From Vibrio cyclitrophicus (GTDB lineage: Bacteria; Pseudomonadota; Gammaproteobacteria; Enterobacterales; Vibrionaceae): DNA of 64,000 nucleotides. Below the pieces are notes generated by a model. That model did no database searches. It was not told the DNA's origin and saw only the letters and a program-made list of their open reading frames with translations. The translations under genes were made by a program, and so were the position numbers. Positions within the stretch are counted from its first letter, which is position 1; the number at the start of each line of letters is the position of its first letter. The DNA is taken from contig CP065366.1 in assembly GCA_023206055.1 (NCBI GenBank), forward strand, positions 1,178,001 to 1,242,000, in the 5' to 3' direction. Below are positions 1-8,338 of the stretch, piece after piece.

Positions 1-260
1 AAATTAGAATGGGACCGACGTTAGATAACTTTAAGTTACTGCATCGTTATTCCGGATTGCGAACTGTGACTGAGTTTCAAAAGTTAGTGTTAGCGTTTAT
101 TCAACGTAAACAAATGGTGCAGCTACAAGAGGTGTCTTTGTATTTCGGATTATCGGAACAGGACACACTTATCTCTACTCTTCCTTGGATCTCTTCGGGG
201 CAAATTCAAACAGACGTCAACAATATTGGCTTTGGCCTCGAAACTTACGTTTGGTGCTAA
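1..260 (+). CDS. tnsA: TnsA, C-terminal part (cut by window edge)
   Basis: Only the last 86 or so codons are present, in the frame that starts at base 3; the gene enters from outside the window. TnsA is the endonuclease that makes the 5' strand nicks at Tn7-like transposon ends. The catalytic domain lies upstream and cannot be checked. What remains reads as the C-terminal helical/winged-helix part that contacts TnsC, with a short HTH-like stretch around VSLYFGLSEQD. It stops 2 bases before tnsB, as expected for a tnsABC operon. The assignment rests mainly on position and on the tnsB and tnsC genes that follow. Confidence 0.8.
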   Translation, partial: IRMGPTLDNFKLLHRYSGLRTVTEFQKLVLAFIQRKQMVQLQEVSLYFGLSEQDTLISTLPWISSGQIQTDVNNIGFGLETYVWC

Positions 261-262
261 CT

Positions 263-2128
263 ATGCCATCGGACTCTAATAACATATTTGGGTTCTTTGA
301 TGAGTTTGAAGCTTCAGAAGGAGAGTCTCAGGCGCTTCCAATAGAGCTAATTCATGAACCTATTGAAATCTCCTCAACTATTGATTCTCAATCACCGAAG
401 GTACAGCAAGAAGTTATCCGTCGTATCAAAATCATCGCGTTCGTAGAGAAGCGTTTAAAAGGCGGATGGACCGAGAAAAACTTGAACCCTCTCTTAACTC
501 TTGTGGAATCGGAATTACAACTCATTCCCCCGAGTTGGCGAACTTTAGCAACTTGGAAAAAATCTTACTTTGAAGCGGGTAAAGACCCATGTGCGCTTAT
601 TCCTAAGCATACGTTTAAAGGCAATCGACAAAAAGAGTTCGATTCTCAATCTTTAGTTGATGAAGCAATTAACAGCGTATACCTGACTCGTGAACGCTTA
701 AGTGCTGCTGAAGCATATCGATACTATAAAAGTCGAGTGATTCAATTAAATCGTGGGATTGTCGAGGGGAAAATAAAACCAATTGCTGAACGTTCTTTTT
801 ACAATCGAATACACGACTTACCTCCTTATGAGGTAGCGATTGCAAGGTTTGGTAAACGATACGCAGACCGAGAATTTCGCTCGGTTGGTCAGCAAGTAGT
901 TTCGACCAAACCAATGGAATATGTCGAAATTGACCATACACCAGTCCCTGTGATTTTGATTGATGATGAGTTAGATATTCCTTTGGGACGACCCTATCTG
1001 ACGATGCTTTATGACCGCTTCAGTAAATGTATCGTAGGGTGCAGTATCAACTTTAGAGAGCCTAGTTTTGACTCTGTCAGAAAGGCGCTATTGAACTCGC
1101 TACTAGATAAGAGTTGGGTCAAGCAAAGGTATCCATCCATTGATAATGAATGGCCTTGTCACGGCAAAATTGACTGTTTAGTTGTCGATAATGGTGCTGA
1201 ATTTTGGAGCCAAAGCTTAGAAGATTCGTTACGGCCTCTAGTGTCTGATATCCAATACAGTCAAGCTGCTAAACCTTGGCGAAAGTCAGGGATCGAAAAG
1301 CTGTTTGATCAGATGAACAAAGGGTTAGTGAATTCACTGCCTGGAAAAACGTTCACCAATCCTACTCAGCTACAAGATTACAACCCAAAGAAGGATGCGG
1401 TGGTTAGAGTTTCCGTGTTTCTTGAGCTACTTCATAAATGGATTGTCGACTATTACCATATGGCACCTGATTCAAGAGAACGTGACATTCCATACCACAA
1501 GTGGAATCAATCGGAATGGACTCCCTCTTACTACAGTGGTGTTGAGAAGGAGCAGTTGAGAGTCGAGCTAGGTTTGCTTAGACACAGAACCATTAGAGTA
1601 GCAGGGATCAGGCTTCATAATCTCCACTATCAGTCCTCAGAACTTATTGAATACCGTAAATATTGGGCGTCCAACAATGGCAAAAAGCTGTTTGTTAAGA
1701 CCAAAACAGACCCTTCTGATATCAGCTCTATTCATGTTTATCTAGAATCGGAAAAGATGTACATAAAAGTTCCAGCGGTAGACAACACCGGATATACAAA
1801 GGGGCTGTCGCTTTTTGAACACGAGCGAATACAAAAAGTACGCCGGCTCAATACTAAGCAGCTTACTGATGATGAGGCGCTTGCGGATACATTTCTGTAT
1901 ATGAAGAAACGTATTCAGGAAGAAACCGATAGATTCCGCGGTGCAAAAAGCAATAAGGCTAGCTTGCCTAAAACGGGCAATACTTCGAAATTAGCAAAGT
2001 TTAATGATGTGGGGTCAGAGGGGCCAAGCTCCATCAACACGACTCCTGTTAAACAAGAAACCACTGTAGTGTTCGATGTCTCAGATCAGTTATCTGATGA
2101 TGATTTTGAAGATATTGAGGGGTATTAA
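263..2128 (+). CDS. tnsB: TnsB transposase (DDE/RNase H fold)
   Basis: A 621-residue transposase that binds the transposon ends and joins the 3' ends to target DNA. The DDE triad is visible: D224 (in YVEIDHTPVP), D309 (in VVDNGAEF) and E345 (in KSGIEKLFDQ). N-terminal helical DNA-binding domains precede the catalytic core, and an acidic C-terminal tail (DDDFEDIEGY) is the expected contact for TnsC. The ATG at 263 is preferred over an in-frame ATG at 185, because 185 lies inside tnsA and 263 follows the tnsA stop by 2 bases. The length fits TnsB of type I-F3 elements. Confidence 0.93.
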   Translation: MPSDSNNIFGFFDEFEASEGESQALPIELIHEPIEISSTIDSQSPKVQQEVIRRIKIIAFVEKRLKGGWTEKNLNPLLTLVESELQLIPPSWRTLATWKKSYFEAGKDPCALIPKHTFKGNRQKEFDSQSLVDEAINSVYLTRERLSAAEAYRYYKSRVIQLNRGIVEGKIKPIAERSFYNRIHDLPPYEVAIARFGKRYADREFRSVGQQVVSTKPMEYVEIDHTPVPVILIDDELDIPLGRPYLTMLYDRFSKCIVGCSINFREPSFDSVRKALLNSLLDKSWVKQRYPSIDNEWPCHGKIDCLVVDNGAEFWSQSLEDSLRPLVSDIQYSQAAKPWRKSGIEKLFDQMNKGLVNSLPGKTFTNPTQLQDYNPKKDAVVRVSVFLELLHKWIVDYYHMAPDSRERDIPYHKWNQSEWTPSYYSGVEKEQLRVELGLLRHRTIRVAGIRLHNLHYQSSELIEYRKYWASNNGKKLFVKTKTDPSDISSIHVYLESEKMYIKVPAVDNTGYTKGLSLFEHERIQKVRRLNTKQLTDDEALADTFLYMKKRIQEETDRFRGAKSNKASLPKTGNTSKLAKFNDVGSEGPSSINTTPVKQETTVVFDVSDQLSDDDFEDIEGY

Positions 2129-2129
2129 T

Positions 2130-3191
2130 TTGAACTTAACGTCTAGTCAGTTTGAGCAGCTAAGATCCTTTGAAACCAGCTTTATCGAGTACCCTGCAAT
2201 AACTGAAATCTACTCTATCTTCGATCAGCTTCGTTTTAATCACTCCCTTGGCGGTGAACCGGAGTCTTTCTTGTTAACTGGTGAGGCCGGAAGTGGAAAG
2301 ACGGCTTTGATTAACAACTATCTATCACGCTTTCTGCCGAGTTCAACTTGGAGCAAACAATCTGTTCTTAGCACCAGAGTGCCAAGCCGCATAAATGAAC
2401 AGAACACGCTTACGCAGTTTCTAGTCGATTTAGATGGAAAGTCAGGCGGAAGAGGTACCCGACGACGTAATGAAATTGCTCTTGGTGAGGCTGTCGTAAA
2501 GCAACTTAAACGTAAATCTGTTGAGCTGATTATCGTCAATGAAATTCAAGAGCTTGTGGAGTTTTCTACAGCAGAAGAAAGGCAGGCTATTGCTAATACG
2601 TTCAAATACATAAGTGAAGAAGCAAAAGTCTCGTTTGTTCTGGTTGGTATGCCATATGCTGATGTAATAGCGACAGAGCCACAATGGAATTCGCGATTAA
2701 GTTGGAGACGAAAGATTAACTATTTTAAGCTGTTGAAAGCTAACAGCCATTCGAGTGGAACGGCATCTTATAATTTTGACTTGGAGCAAAAAAAGCACTT
2801 TGCTAAATTTGTTGCTGGTTTGAGTGCGAGAATGGGCTTTGATGAACCGCCAGTGCTTACAAAAAATGAAGTGTTATATCCTTTGTTTATTATGTGTAGA
2901 GGGGAGTGCCGAGCGTTAAAGCACTTCTTGAAAGACGCACTACTTATGAGTTTCAATGAGAACGTCGATACGATAGACAAAGAGATATTGTCGCGCACGT
3001 TTTCATTTAAGTTTCCCTACTTGGATAATCCCTTTAATTGTCCTGTAGAGGAGCTTCGTCTTCATCAAATTGACTCTGGATCGTCTTACAACCTAAATGC
3101 CATTACTTCAGAAGATAAGATTCTCGCCCCTCGTTTTACGGATGCAATTCCGTTGAGCATGCTATTGAGCAAAAATGGACTTAAAGCTTAA
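2130..3191 (+). CDS. tnsC: TnsC AAA+ ATPase, transposition regulator
   Basis: A 353-residue AAA+ ATPase that links the targeting complex (here TniQ-Cascade) to TnsB. Walker A is GEAGSGKT (residues 51-58). The Walker B strand reads LIIVNEIQE, with Asn137-Glu138 where most AAA+ proteins have Asp-Glu. I chose the TTG start at 2130 because a GAGGGG ribosome-binding site lies just upstream and it follows the tnsB stop by one base; a longer frame from 2076 would overlap tnsB. The gene ends 3 bases from the convergent xre gene. No tnsD or tniQ follows it: tniQ is about 16 kb away, next to the cas genes. Confidence 0.92.
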   Translation: MNLTSSQFEQLRSFETSFIEYPAITEIYSIFDQLRFNHSLGGEPESFLLTGEAGSGKTALINNYLSRFLPSSTWSKQSVLSTRVPSRINEQNTLTQFLVDLDGKSGGRGTRRRNEIALGEAVVKQLKRKSVELIIVNEIQELVEFSTAEERQAIANTFKYISEEAKVSFVLVGMPYADVIATEPQWNSRLSWRRKINYFKLLKANSHSSGTASYNFDLEQKKHFAKFVAGLSARMGFDEPPVLTKNEVLYPLFIMCRGECRALKHFLKDALLMSFNENVDTIDKEILSRTFSFKFPYLDNPFNCPVEELRLHQIDSGSSYNLNAITSEDKILAPRFTDAIPLSMLLSKNGLKA

Positions 3192-3194
3192 GCA

Positions 3195-3503
3195 TTACTT
3201 CTCGTTCTTTAGGTTCTCCAGCAACACCGCCTTCTCTTCATCACTCATCTTATCAATTGCGCACGCTAACTCAGCGCTCAATTCGCTCCTACAGAAAAAG
3301 TAATTCAGCGGCACATCTAACTCTTCAGCCATGCGTTCAAGCGTACCAATATCAGGCACATGCCTGCCTTTCTCGTAATGATTCATACGACCGCTAGCAG
3401 AACTCTGCTCCATACCAATTTTCACCCCTAAATCTTTTTGGGTGATCTTGGCTTTTTTACGCGCAGCTTTGAGCCTCGCTGGGATGGGGTTGTCTTTTTG
3501 CAC
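3195..3503 (-). CDS. xre: Xre-family HTH regulator of the transposon
   Basis: A 102-residue Cro/CI-type helix-turn-helix protein (HTH around residues 8-60: ARLKAARKKAKITQKDLGVKIG then MNHYEKGRHVPDIGTLERMA). It starts at GTG 3503. It sits convergent to tnsC, where type I-F3 elements commonly carry an Xre regulator; published work on these elements (Petassi et al. 2020) links such regulators to control of guide RNA categories. Two palindromes of the CTTAG/CTAAG type lie 28-80 bases upstream, and a longer one precedes tniQ, so I infer that it regulates itself, the 3605 gene and the tniQ-cas operon. Confidence 0.85.
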   Translation of the reverse strand: MQKDNPIPARLKAARKKAKITQKDLGVKIGMEQSSASGRMNHYEKGRHVPDIGTLERMAEELDVPLNYFFCRSELSAELACAIDKMSDEEKAVLLENLKNEK

Positions 3504-3530
3504 TTACACATTTCTTTTCAACCTTTAGAT

Positions 3531-3549
3531 AACTTAGATTGTCTAAGTT
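3531..3549. promoter_or_regulatory. Xre operator O1
   Basis: Palindrome AACTTAGATTGTCTAAGTT: 8-base arms around TTG. It lies in the divergent region between xre and the 3605 gene. The same AACTTAGA/TCTAAGTT arms occur before tniQ at 18950-18976. Binding by Xre is inferred. Confidence 0.7.
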
Positions 3550-3565
3550 TTACTGATTTTTGTAT

Positions 3566-3582
3566 ACTTAGCAATCCTAAGT
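3566..3582. promoter_or_regulatory. Xre operator O2 (weaker)
   Basis: ACTTAGCAATCCTAAGT: 6-base arms with a 5-base centre. Its centre is 34 bases from that of O1. Together the two sites cover the xre/3605 divergent promoter region, consistent with autoregulation. Confidence 0.6.
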
Positions 3583-3604
3583 TTTTATTGCCTGTAAGAG
3601 TCAC

Positions 3605-4150
3605 ATGAAGAAAGTAACCAGAATTAACCCTCATATGTTTAACCTATTGATTGAAAAAGGAATGGATAATTTCTCCGTCACAGAAGCTAGAGATGCTTTG
3701 CTAAACAGTGCTTCAGCCTTCCCGAGCAAGGACGATGCGCGGAAGTATGTTTATAAGCAACTTTTATCATTTGAGGAGAAAGGCTGGCTTTCTGTCATTG
3801 GGGCTCGTAGAGACAAACGCTACCATCAAACTAACGAATTCAAAGCGCTCACAATTGAGCCTAGAGTGGCTAGAAATAGGAAAACTAAAGTCGATTCAAT
3901 AGCTGTTCAAACTTCGGAGTACTCTCTAAATGCATTAGAGCAAGAGAAGAAACAGCATGAAGGCGAACTGGCGATTACTCTAGGCGAGATTGAGGAATAC
4001 CAATCGTTGTTAACGCGTTTCCCAAACAACAAGCAAGATATGCAGCCGCTATTTAATGCAGCAAGAGAACGCTCAGCCAAGTTATTAGGCAGAATTAATG
4101 CACTAACCAACTGGATGCAAGTCGCCCAAAGTAAGGTTCCTCAATGTTAA
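3605..4150 (+). CDS. winged-helix plus coiled-coil protein, cargo, unknown function
   Basis: 181 residues that I do not recognise as a named family. Residues 1-80 look like a winged-helix domain (helix-rich, ending in a GWLSVIGARRDKRYH wing-like stretch). Residues 105-170 are a long charged helix likely to form a coiled coil (LEQEKKQHEGELAITLGEIEEY). It overlaps the following helicase gene by 7 bases, so the two are translationally coupled and probably work together. Its start lies just downstream of the Xre operators. A DNA-binding partner for the helicase in a defence or maintenance module is an inference only. Confidence 0.75.
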   Translation: MKKVTRINPHMFNLLIEKGMDNFSVTEARDALLNSASAFPSKDDARKYVYKQLLSFEEKGWLSVIGARRDKRYHQTNEFKALTIEPRVARNRKTKVDSIAVQTSEYSLNALEQEKKQHEGELAITLGEIEEYQSLLTRFPNNKQDMQPLFNAARERSAKLLGRINALTNWMQVAQSKVPQC

Positions 4151-5526
4151 GAGCATGGCAAGCCGAGTGCGCAGCTCAAGCTATCGAGAAATTCACTTCA
4201 AACAAGCATTCACACTTCTTCTGCCAAGCGACTCCTGGAGCTGGTAAAACCGTTATGGCCGCCGAGGTCGCGAGTCGGTTATTTGAACAAGGCATGATTG
4301 ACTTAGTGCTGTGTTTCTCTCCTTCACTGACTGTTGCGGAAGGGATGAAAAAGACCTTTTCATGGAAACTAGAATGTTCCTTTAATGGAGGCTTGGGTTC
4401 TCTTGGGGGCTCTTACACCTATCAATCAATCCGTTTTTTAGAACAGAACTTTTGGAACACCGTCAGTAAATATCGAGTCTTAGTCGTATTTGATGAGATC
4501 CACCATTGTTCGTTTGATGATGAGGGGCGGTCAAACTCATGGGGGCTAGAAATTGTCTCGAAGATCCAAGGCTTTGCTCGTTATACTCTAGCGCTGTCGG
4601 GCACTCCTTGGCGTTCTGATCGGTTACCGATTGTCATGGCTGAGTATTCTGATCCTGATGGCAAGGTTGTTTGCGATTACCAATACGGTTTGCAACAAGC
4701 TGTTAAAGACGAAGTATGCCGCCGCCCGAAGATTGTTTTGATAGATAATGAACACCTGAGTGTAAAAGCTGGCAGTGACAATCAACACTTCGCCTCTATT
4801 CTTGATTGCCTTAAACAATCCGATGTCTCTTATCAAAGCGTCATTCACAACGAAGACGCTATGAATTACATATTAAATAATGGCTGCCAAAAGCTAGCGC
4901 AGATAAGGCAAGAGTCCCCAAGTGCTGGAGGCTTGGTGGTCGCCTCTTCTATTAAGCACGCTAAAGATATTCAAAAGCGACTTGTTGAGCACTTTAATCA
5001 ATCAGCATGCATCGTGACTTATCACCATGATAATCCGTTACATGAAATTGAGTCCTTTCGTCACTCAAAGGTTCAGTGGATAGTCAGTGTTGGGATGATA
5101 AGTGAAGGAACGGATATTCCAAGGCTTCAGGTTTGCTGCCATATGAGTTCGGTAAAAACGGAACTCTATTTTAGGCAAGTGCTCGGGCGAATTTTAAGAA
5201 TCAATGATTCACCCAACCAAGAAGCGTGGTTGTATACCTTTGCTGAAGAAAGTCTGATTGGGTTTGCTGAAAGAATTGAGCAGGATATTCCTGATAGCTG
5301 CATGTACATTAAACAAGATAACAACGTACCGAGTGGTGTTGATGAAATACGCCTGCCGTCAAGTACGGTGTCGGAAAGCGTTCAATTTAATCGACCCCAA
5401 CCAAGCTTACTCAGTTGGGGAAAAACTTCAGATGTCATTAATTCAAATAATGCTGGGTTCACTTTAGCATTTGATGAACTGAGGTTGGGCCAATTTAAAC
5501 AACGAGTTATCACCGCATTTATCTAA
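4144..5526 (+). CDS. SF2 DEAD/DEAH-type helicase, cargo
   Basis: A 460-residue superfamily 2 helicase or translocase. Motif I is ATPGAGKT (residues 29-36), motif II reads VVFDEIHHC (DEIH box), motif III LSGTPWRSD, and the C-terminal domain has SEGTDIPRLQ and the arginine-finger motif QVLGRILRI. No nuclease domain is visible. The start overlaps the upstream winged-helix gene. Its stop overlaps the stop of the convergent GIY-YIG gene by 3 bases. The compact architecture resembles the helicase half of ResIII-type enzymes; a role in phage defence is plausible from the neighbouring restriction genes but not shown. Confidence 0.85.
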   Translation: MLRAWQAECAAQAIEKFTSNKHSHFFCQATPGAGKTVMAAEVASRLFEQGMIDLVLCFSPSLTVAEGMKKTFSWKLECSFNGGLGSLGGSYTYQSIRFLEQNFWNTVSKYRVLVVFDEIHHCSFDDEGRSNSWGLEIVSKIQGFARYTLALSGTPWRSDRLPIVMAEYSDPDGKVVCDYQYGLQQAVKDEVCRRPKIVLIDNEHLSVKAGSDNQHFASILDCLKQSDVSYQSVIHNEDAMNYILNNGCQKLAQIRQESPSAGGLVVASSIKHAKDIQKRLVEHFNQSACIVTYHHDNPLHEIESFRHSKVQWIVSVGMISEGTDIPRLQVCCHMSSVKTELYFRQVLGRILRINDSPNQEAWLYTFAEESLIGFAERIEQDIPDSCMYIKQDNNVPSGVDEIRLPSSTVSESVQFNRPQPSLLSWGKTSDVINSNNAGFTLAFDELRLGQFKQRVITAFI

Positions 5527-6395
5527 ATAGATTCCGCTTCAATCTCTTTCAGTGTTTTACCTGTAGCACTTCTCCAGTAATCGGGCCCGCTGCAAGGGTA
5601 ACCAAGCAGTACTGCGGCGGCTTGAGAGGCGCTAGTAAATAGAATGTCTTCGGCTGCTACTAGGCGGTCTCCTGATGACGCTAGAATCCCCTTATCTTCT
5701 AGGTTACTACGTAGCTTCGTATAGCCTTTAGATAAACTAGGTTGAGCTATTGTTAATGCCTGGGACCCTTTCAAAACGACAATGCCTTCATCCGTAAGCA
5801 TTGCCTTAGCATTAACTTTTTTTACCTTGAGCTGCAGCACCATACTTTCTGGTTCGCTTGGTAAGGGTGTAGTTGTTTGAGACACCTTCGACTCCAACAA
5901 CTTGTGCCCTAAAGAACCGATAACAGTGCGAATGTTGTCAATAAAGGTCTCCATGGCGTCTCTTTCACCTCTGGGTAATGAAGACGTCGGTGGTTGCTTG
6001 TCATTATCGAGATCGTATCGTTTTGACTCTAAGATAATTTCGATCAAACGAGCTTCAAGATACTTAACGTGTGCTTTGGTTAAGTTTTCATCTTTGTTGG
6101 TAAAGCAAATGGCTTCATTCCAGAACTCTTTGCCTGCTAAATGTTGTGATAAGCGTTTTTGAATATGTTCAGCTTCTCCAACGTAAACAAGGCTATTGCC
6201 ACTCTCTGCGTTGTAACCAAATAAAAAGTAAACCCCGGGCCGCTGAGTTTCTTCCCATTCAGAGAGCTCTTTGATGTGTACTCTAGGAACCGCAATAGCC
6301 TGACCTGTCCAGTTCACAATTTCAGCATGTCGAATACCTGTCACAGAGCCGTTCGCCAAGTATATTTTGAGTTGCGTTCCTCTAGTCATCATCAT
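5523..6395 (-). CDS. GIY-YIG nuclease-domain protein with DUF4357
   Basis: 290 residues. Residues 50-130 hold a GIY-YIG-type domain (PGVYFLFG ... LVYVGEAEHIQKRLSQH ... EARLIEI), with the GVY and VYVGE strands in the expected order. The C-terminal 85 residues match DUF4357 (LKGSQALTIAQPSLSKGY ... SASQAAAVLLGYPCSGPDYWRS). This architecture is often found beside type I restriction genes, as here. It is convergent with the helicase and divergent from hsdM. Three ATGs stand in tandem at the start (6395, 6392, 6389); the exact one is uncertain. Confidence 0.85.
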   Translation of the reverse strand: MMMTRGTQLKIYLANGSVTGIRHAEIVNWTGQAIAVPRVHIKELSEWEETQRPGVYFLFGYNAESGNSLVYVGEAEHIQKRLSQHLAGKEFWNEAICFTNKDENLTKAHVKYLEARLIEIILESKRYDLDNDKQPPTSSLPRGERDAMETFIDNIRTVIGSLGHKLLESKVSQTTTPLPSEPESMVLQLKVKKVNAKAMLTDEGIVVLKGSQALTIAQPSLSKGYTKLRSNLEDKGILASSGDRLVAAEDILFTSASQAAAVLLGYPCSGPDYWRSATGKTLKEIEAESI

Positions 6396-6590
6396 TCTCT
6401 TTTAACAACAATCGATGCGCTAGATACTATCTAACTGAATAAAAAATAGCACTTTTATTTATGATCAATTCAATGTGATGCACATTAACGTATAGCTGGC
6501 TATGTATGATAAAATCGCGCGATAGACCTACACATCACTAAGTTGTTTTCTTCTTGTTAAGAAGGTAACAATTTACCAAAGAGAATCACC

Positions 6591-6902
6591 ATGCTAACAG
6601 GCAAAATTCGTAATCAGATCGACCAAGTTTGGGAAATGTTTTGGACAGGCGGCGTCGCTAACCCAATCTCCGTTATCGAGCAGATCTCCTACCTACTATT
6701 TATTCGTCGTTTAGATGAATTGCAAAAGACCGCAGAGCGTCGCAGCCAAGCAACGGGTCTACCGCTGAATAACCCAACGTTTTCGTCTGATGAGCAAGCG
6801 CTTCGTTGGAGCAGTTTCAAAGATAAAGATCCAGACGTGATGATGGAAATCGTCCGCGACCGTGTGTTCCCAAAGATTAAAACCCTACAAAATGAAGGTT
6901 AA
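6591..6902 (+). pseudogene. hsdM: HsdM N-terminal fragment, broken by IS4-type element
   Basis: The first 103 codons of a type I methyltransferase subunit (HsdM_N helical domain; LTGKIRNQIDQVWEMFW, ISYLLFIRRLDELQ). The reading frame runs to GGT at 6897-6899 and then stops at once on TAA supplied by the first bases of the inserted element. Removing the element and one copy of the 13-base duplication joins this frame to the fragment at 8339, giving an intact HsdM of about 536 residues. No other damage is visible, so the gene was probably functional before insertion. Confidence 0.93.
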
Positions 6903-6919
6903 TGCCGTTCGGATAAGCA

Positions 6920-8242
6920 TTACTGCTTGAACCTAAACGGATATTTGGCTGGAACAAAGAGGACTGAACGTGGAAACGTTCGGTCCTTTCTTTTATCCGG
7001 AAGAATGAAGTGACTCAGACTTTCTCTCATCCTTTTAAGTTTGACTGGTAGGGTTCCGTCTGGGCTTAAAGCTAGCCAACGTAATTGCGCATCAATAAGG
7101 TTAATTGCGGCGGTAAAACTTACCCTAGTTGCTCGAACCCCGGCTTCTGAAGCTATCTTAACCATCTCTAATCGCACTAAGTTATAGGCAAGTAATACGC
7201 CCCAAAGCTCTTGCTTCACTCCGGCAGAAAAACGACTTCGTAAAGTGACGTGACTTTGCAGTTGAGTCTGTTTAATTTCACCATAACCTTCTTCTATCTC
7301 CCAGCGTTGCCAATAAATACGCAGCAGGCTTTCTAGCGAGTATCTACTAGGGTCTGTAAGTGAAGTAATAAAACCTTTTATCTCACCTTTTGGCTCTTGA
7401 TATAGGACTAATCTGGCTTCCCAACGTGCGGGTAAATTCGGATTCTGCCGTTGAGCTTGAGGAGAGATAGGCATTGAGATGAGCATGTCGTTCTCAGCAT
7501 ATTTCTCCAACACTTCATAGCGTAGCTTACGTTTTGCAGGCATTAACCAGTGAGCATTTTCCGCACTCTCTTGCCACGACAACAAAAGGTCTGCCGAGAA
7601 ATAACAACGATCAAATAAGGTCAATGAGTGTGCGGGGATATCATTGAATAGGCGCTTGGCTAGGGTCGTTTCACCGACATGACAACCATCAAAAGCTGCC
7701 CCCATAATCATTCGTGTTTCTGTTGACATCAAAGCGACTAAACGAAGTTGAGGGTAAGGTTTCAATTTTTTAGAGATGAACCCAAATTCTTCAGCGTTCT
7801 CTGTGGAATCTTGACACCTAAATGTTGTCCCATCGACAGCAAGAACATTAAGCCCTAAGTCTTTGTCTTGTTGAAGGATATCTTCGCGCCAAGCCTTTAC
7901 CGTTGTGTGAAACAGAGCCGCTAACGGACTCTCATCTAGACGTCGGCGTGAATCAGTTAGGACACTGGGTGCAACACGAGACCAACTATCTTCAGGTTTA
8001 GGCTGAAGTGCGATGTCTAATGAACTGCATACCTCTTTGATAGACATGTTGCGTTGCAGTCCCATCCAAATAACTAACCAGACAGCTTGCTGAGCGGGAA
8101 GTCGGCGTCGTCTTATGCTCGCTTTATTGGTTTCAAGAAGAGCTTGTTCTATCCACTCAATCTGAATGGCGTCGACGACAGATTCATAATTGTCGGCATC
8201 TTCAATGGTCTCGTGTGCCATTGCTAATTCTTGTTCAAGCAT
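6920..8242 (-). CDS. IS4-family transposase
   Basis: 440 residues. DDE-type catalytic residues lie in VLAVDGTTF and LFDRCYFSADL, and the IS4 signature Y(2)R(3)E(6)K is exact in YWQRWEIEEGYGEIK. An upstream in-frame ATG at 8260 exists, but the MLEQELAM start is preferred because it is the start shared with the second copy, whose upstream frame differs by a 2-base change. Both copies look intact. The only residue difference noticed is Arg (here) versus Lys in TDPS(R/K)YSLE. Confidence 0.95.
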   Translation of the reverse strand: MLEQELAMAHETIEDADNYESVVDAIQIEWIEQALLETNKASIRRRRLPAQQAVWLVIWMGLQRNMSIKEVCSSLDIALQPKPEDSWSRVAPSVLTDSRRRLDESPLAALFHTTVKAWREDILQQDKDLGLNVLAVDGTTFRCQDSTENAEEFGFISKKLKPYPQLRLVALMSTETRMIMGAAFDGCHVGETTLAKRLFNDIPAHSLTLFDRCYFSADLLLSWQESAENAHWLMPAKRKLRYEVLEKYAENDMLISMPISPQAQRQNPNLPARWEARLVLYQEPKGEIKGFITSLTDPSRYSLESLLRIYWQRWEIEEGYGEIKQTQLQSHVTLRSRFSAGVKQELWGVLLAYNLVRLEMVKIASEAGVRATRVSFTAAINLIDAQLRWLALSPDGTLPVKLKRMRESLSHFILPDKRKDRTFPRSVLFVPAKYPFRFKQ

Positions 8243-8277
8243 AAAAAAAATCCCCATCAACGTTGTTGATGGGGATT
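8243..8277 (-). terminator. IS-internal terminator before transposase start
   Basis: On the minus strand a stem of about 12 base pairs (AATCCCCATCAAC / GTTGATGGGGATT) is followed by eight T and directly by the transposase ATG. Such a terminator would block read-through transcription from host promoters into the transposase gene. Confidence 0.7.
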
Positions 8278-8338
8278 ATCTGCTAACTGCAAGATCGTTC
8301 AAGTCTTCTTAAACGATCGGCATTAACAAAATGAAGGT

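Larger units (their letters stand above)
6900..8325 (-). mobile_element. IS4-family insertion sequence, copy 1 (1426 bp)
   Basis: Bounded by TAATGCCG at both ends: TAATGCCGTTCGG at the left and, on the other strand, TAATGCCGATCG at the right; these resemble IS4 termini. It is flanked by a 13-base target duplication ACAAAATGAAGGT (6887-6899 and 8326-8338), within the 11-13 bases usual for IS4. It carries one transposase gene on the minus strand and interrupts hsdM. A near-identical second copy lies at 41777-43200. Confidence 0.96.
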
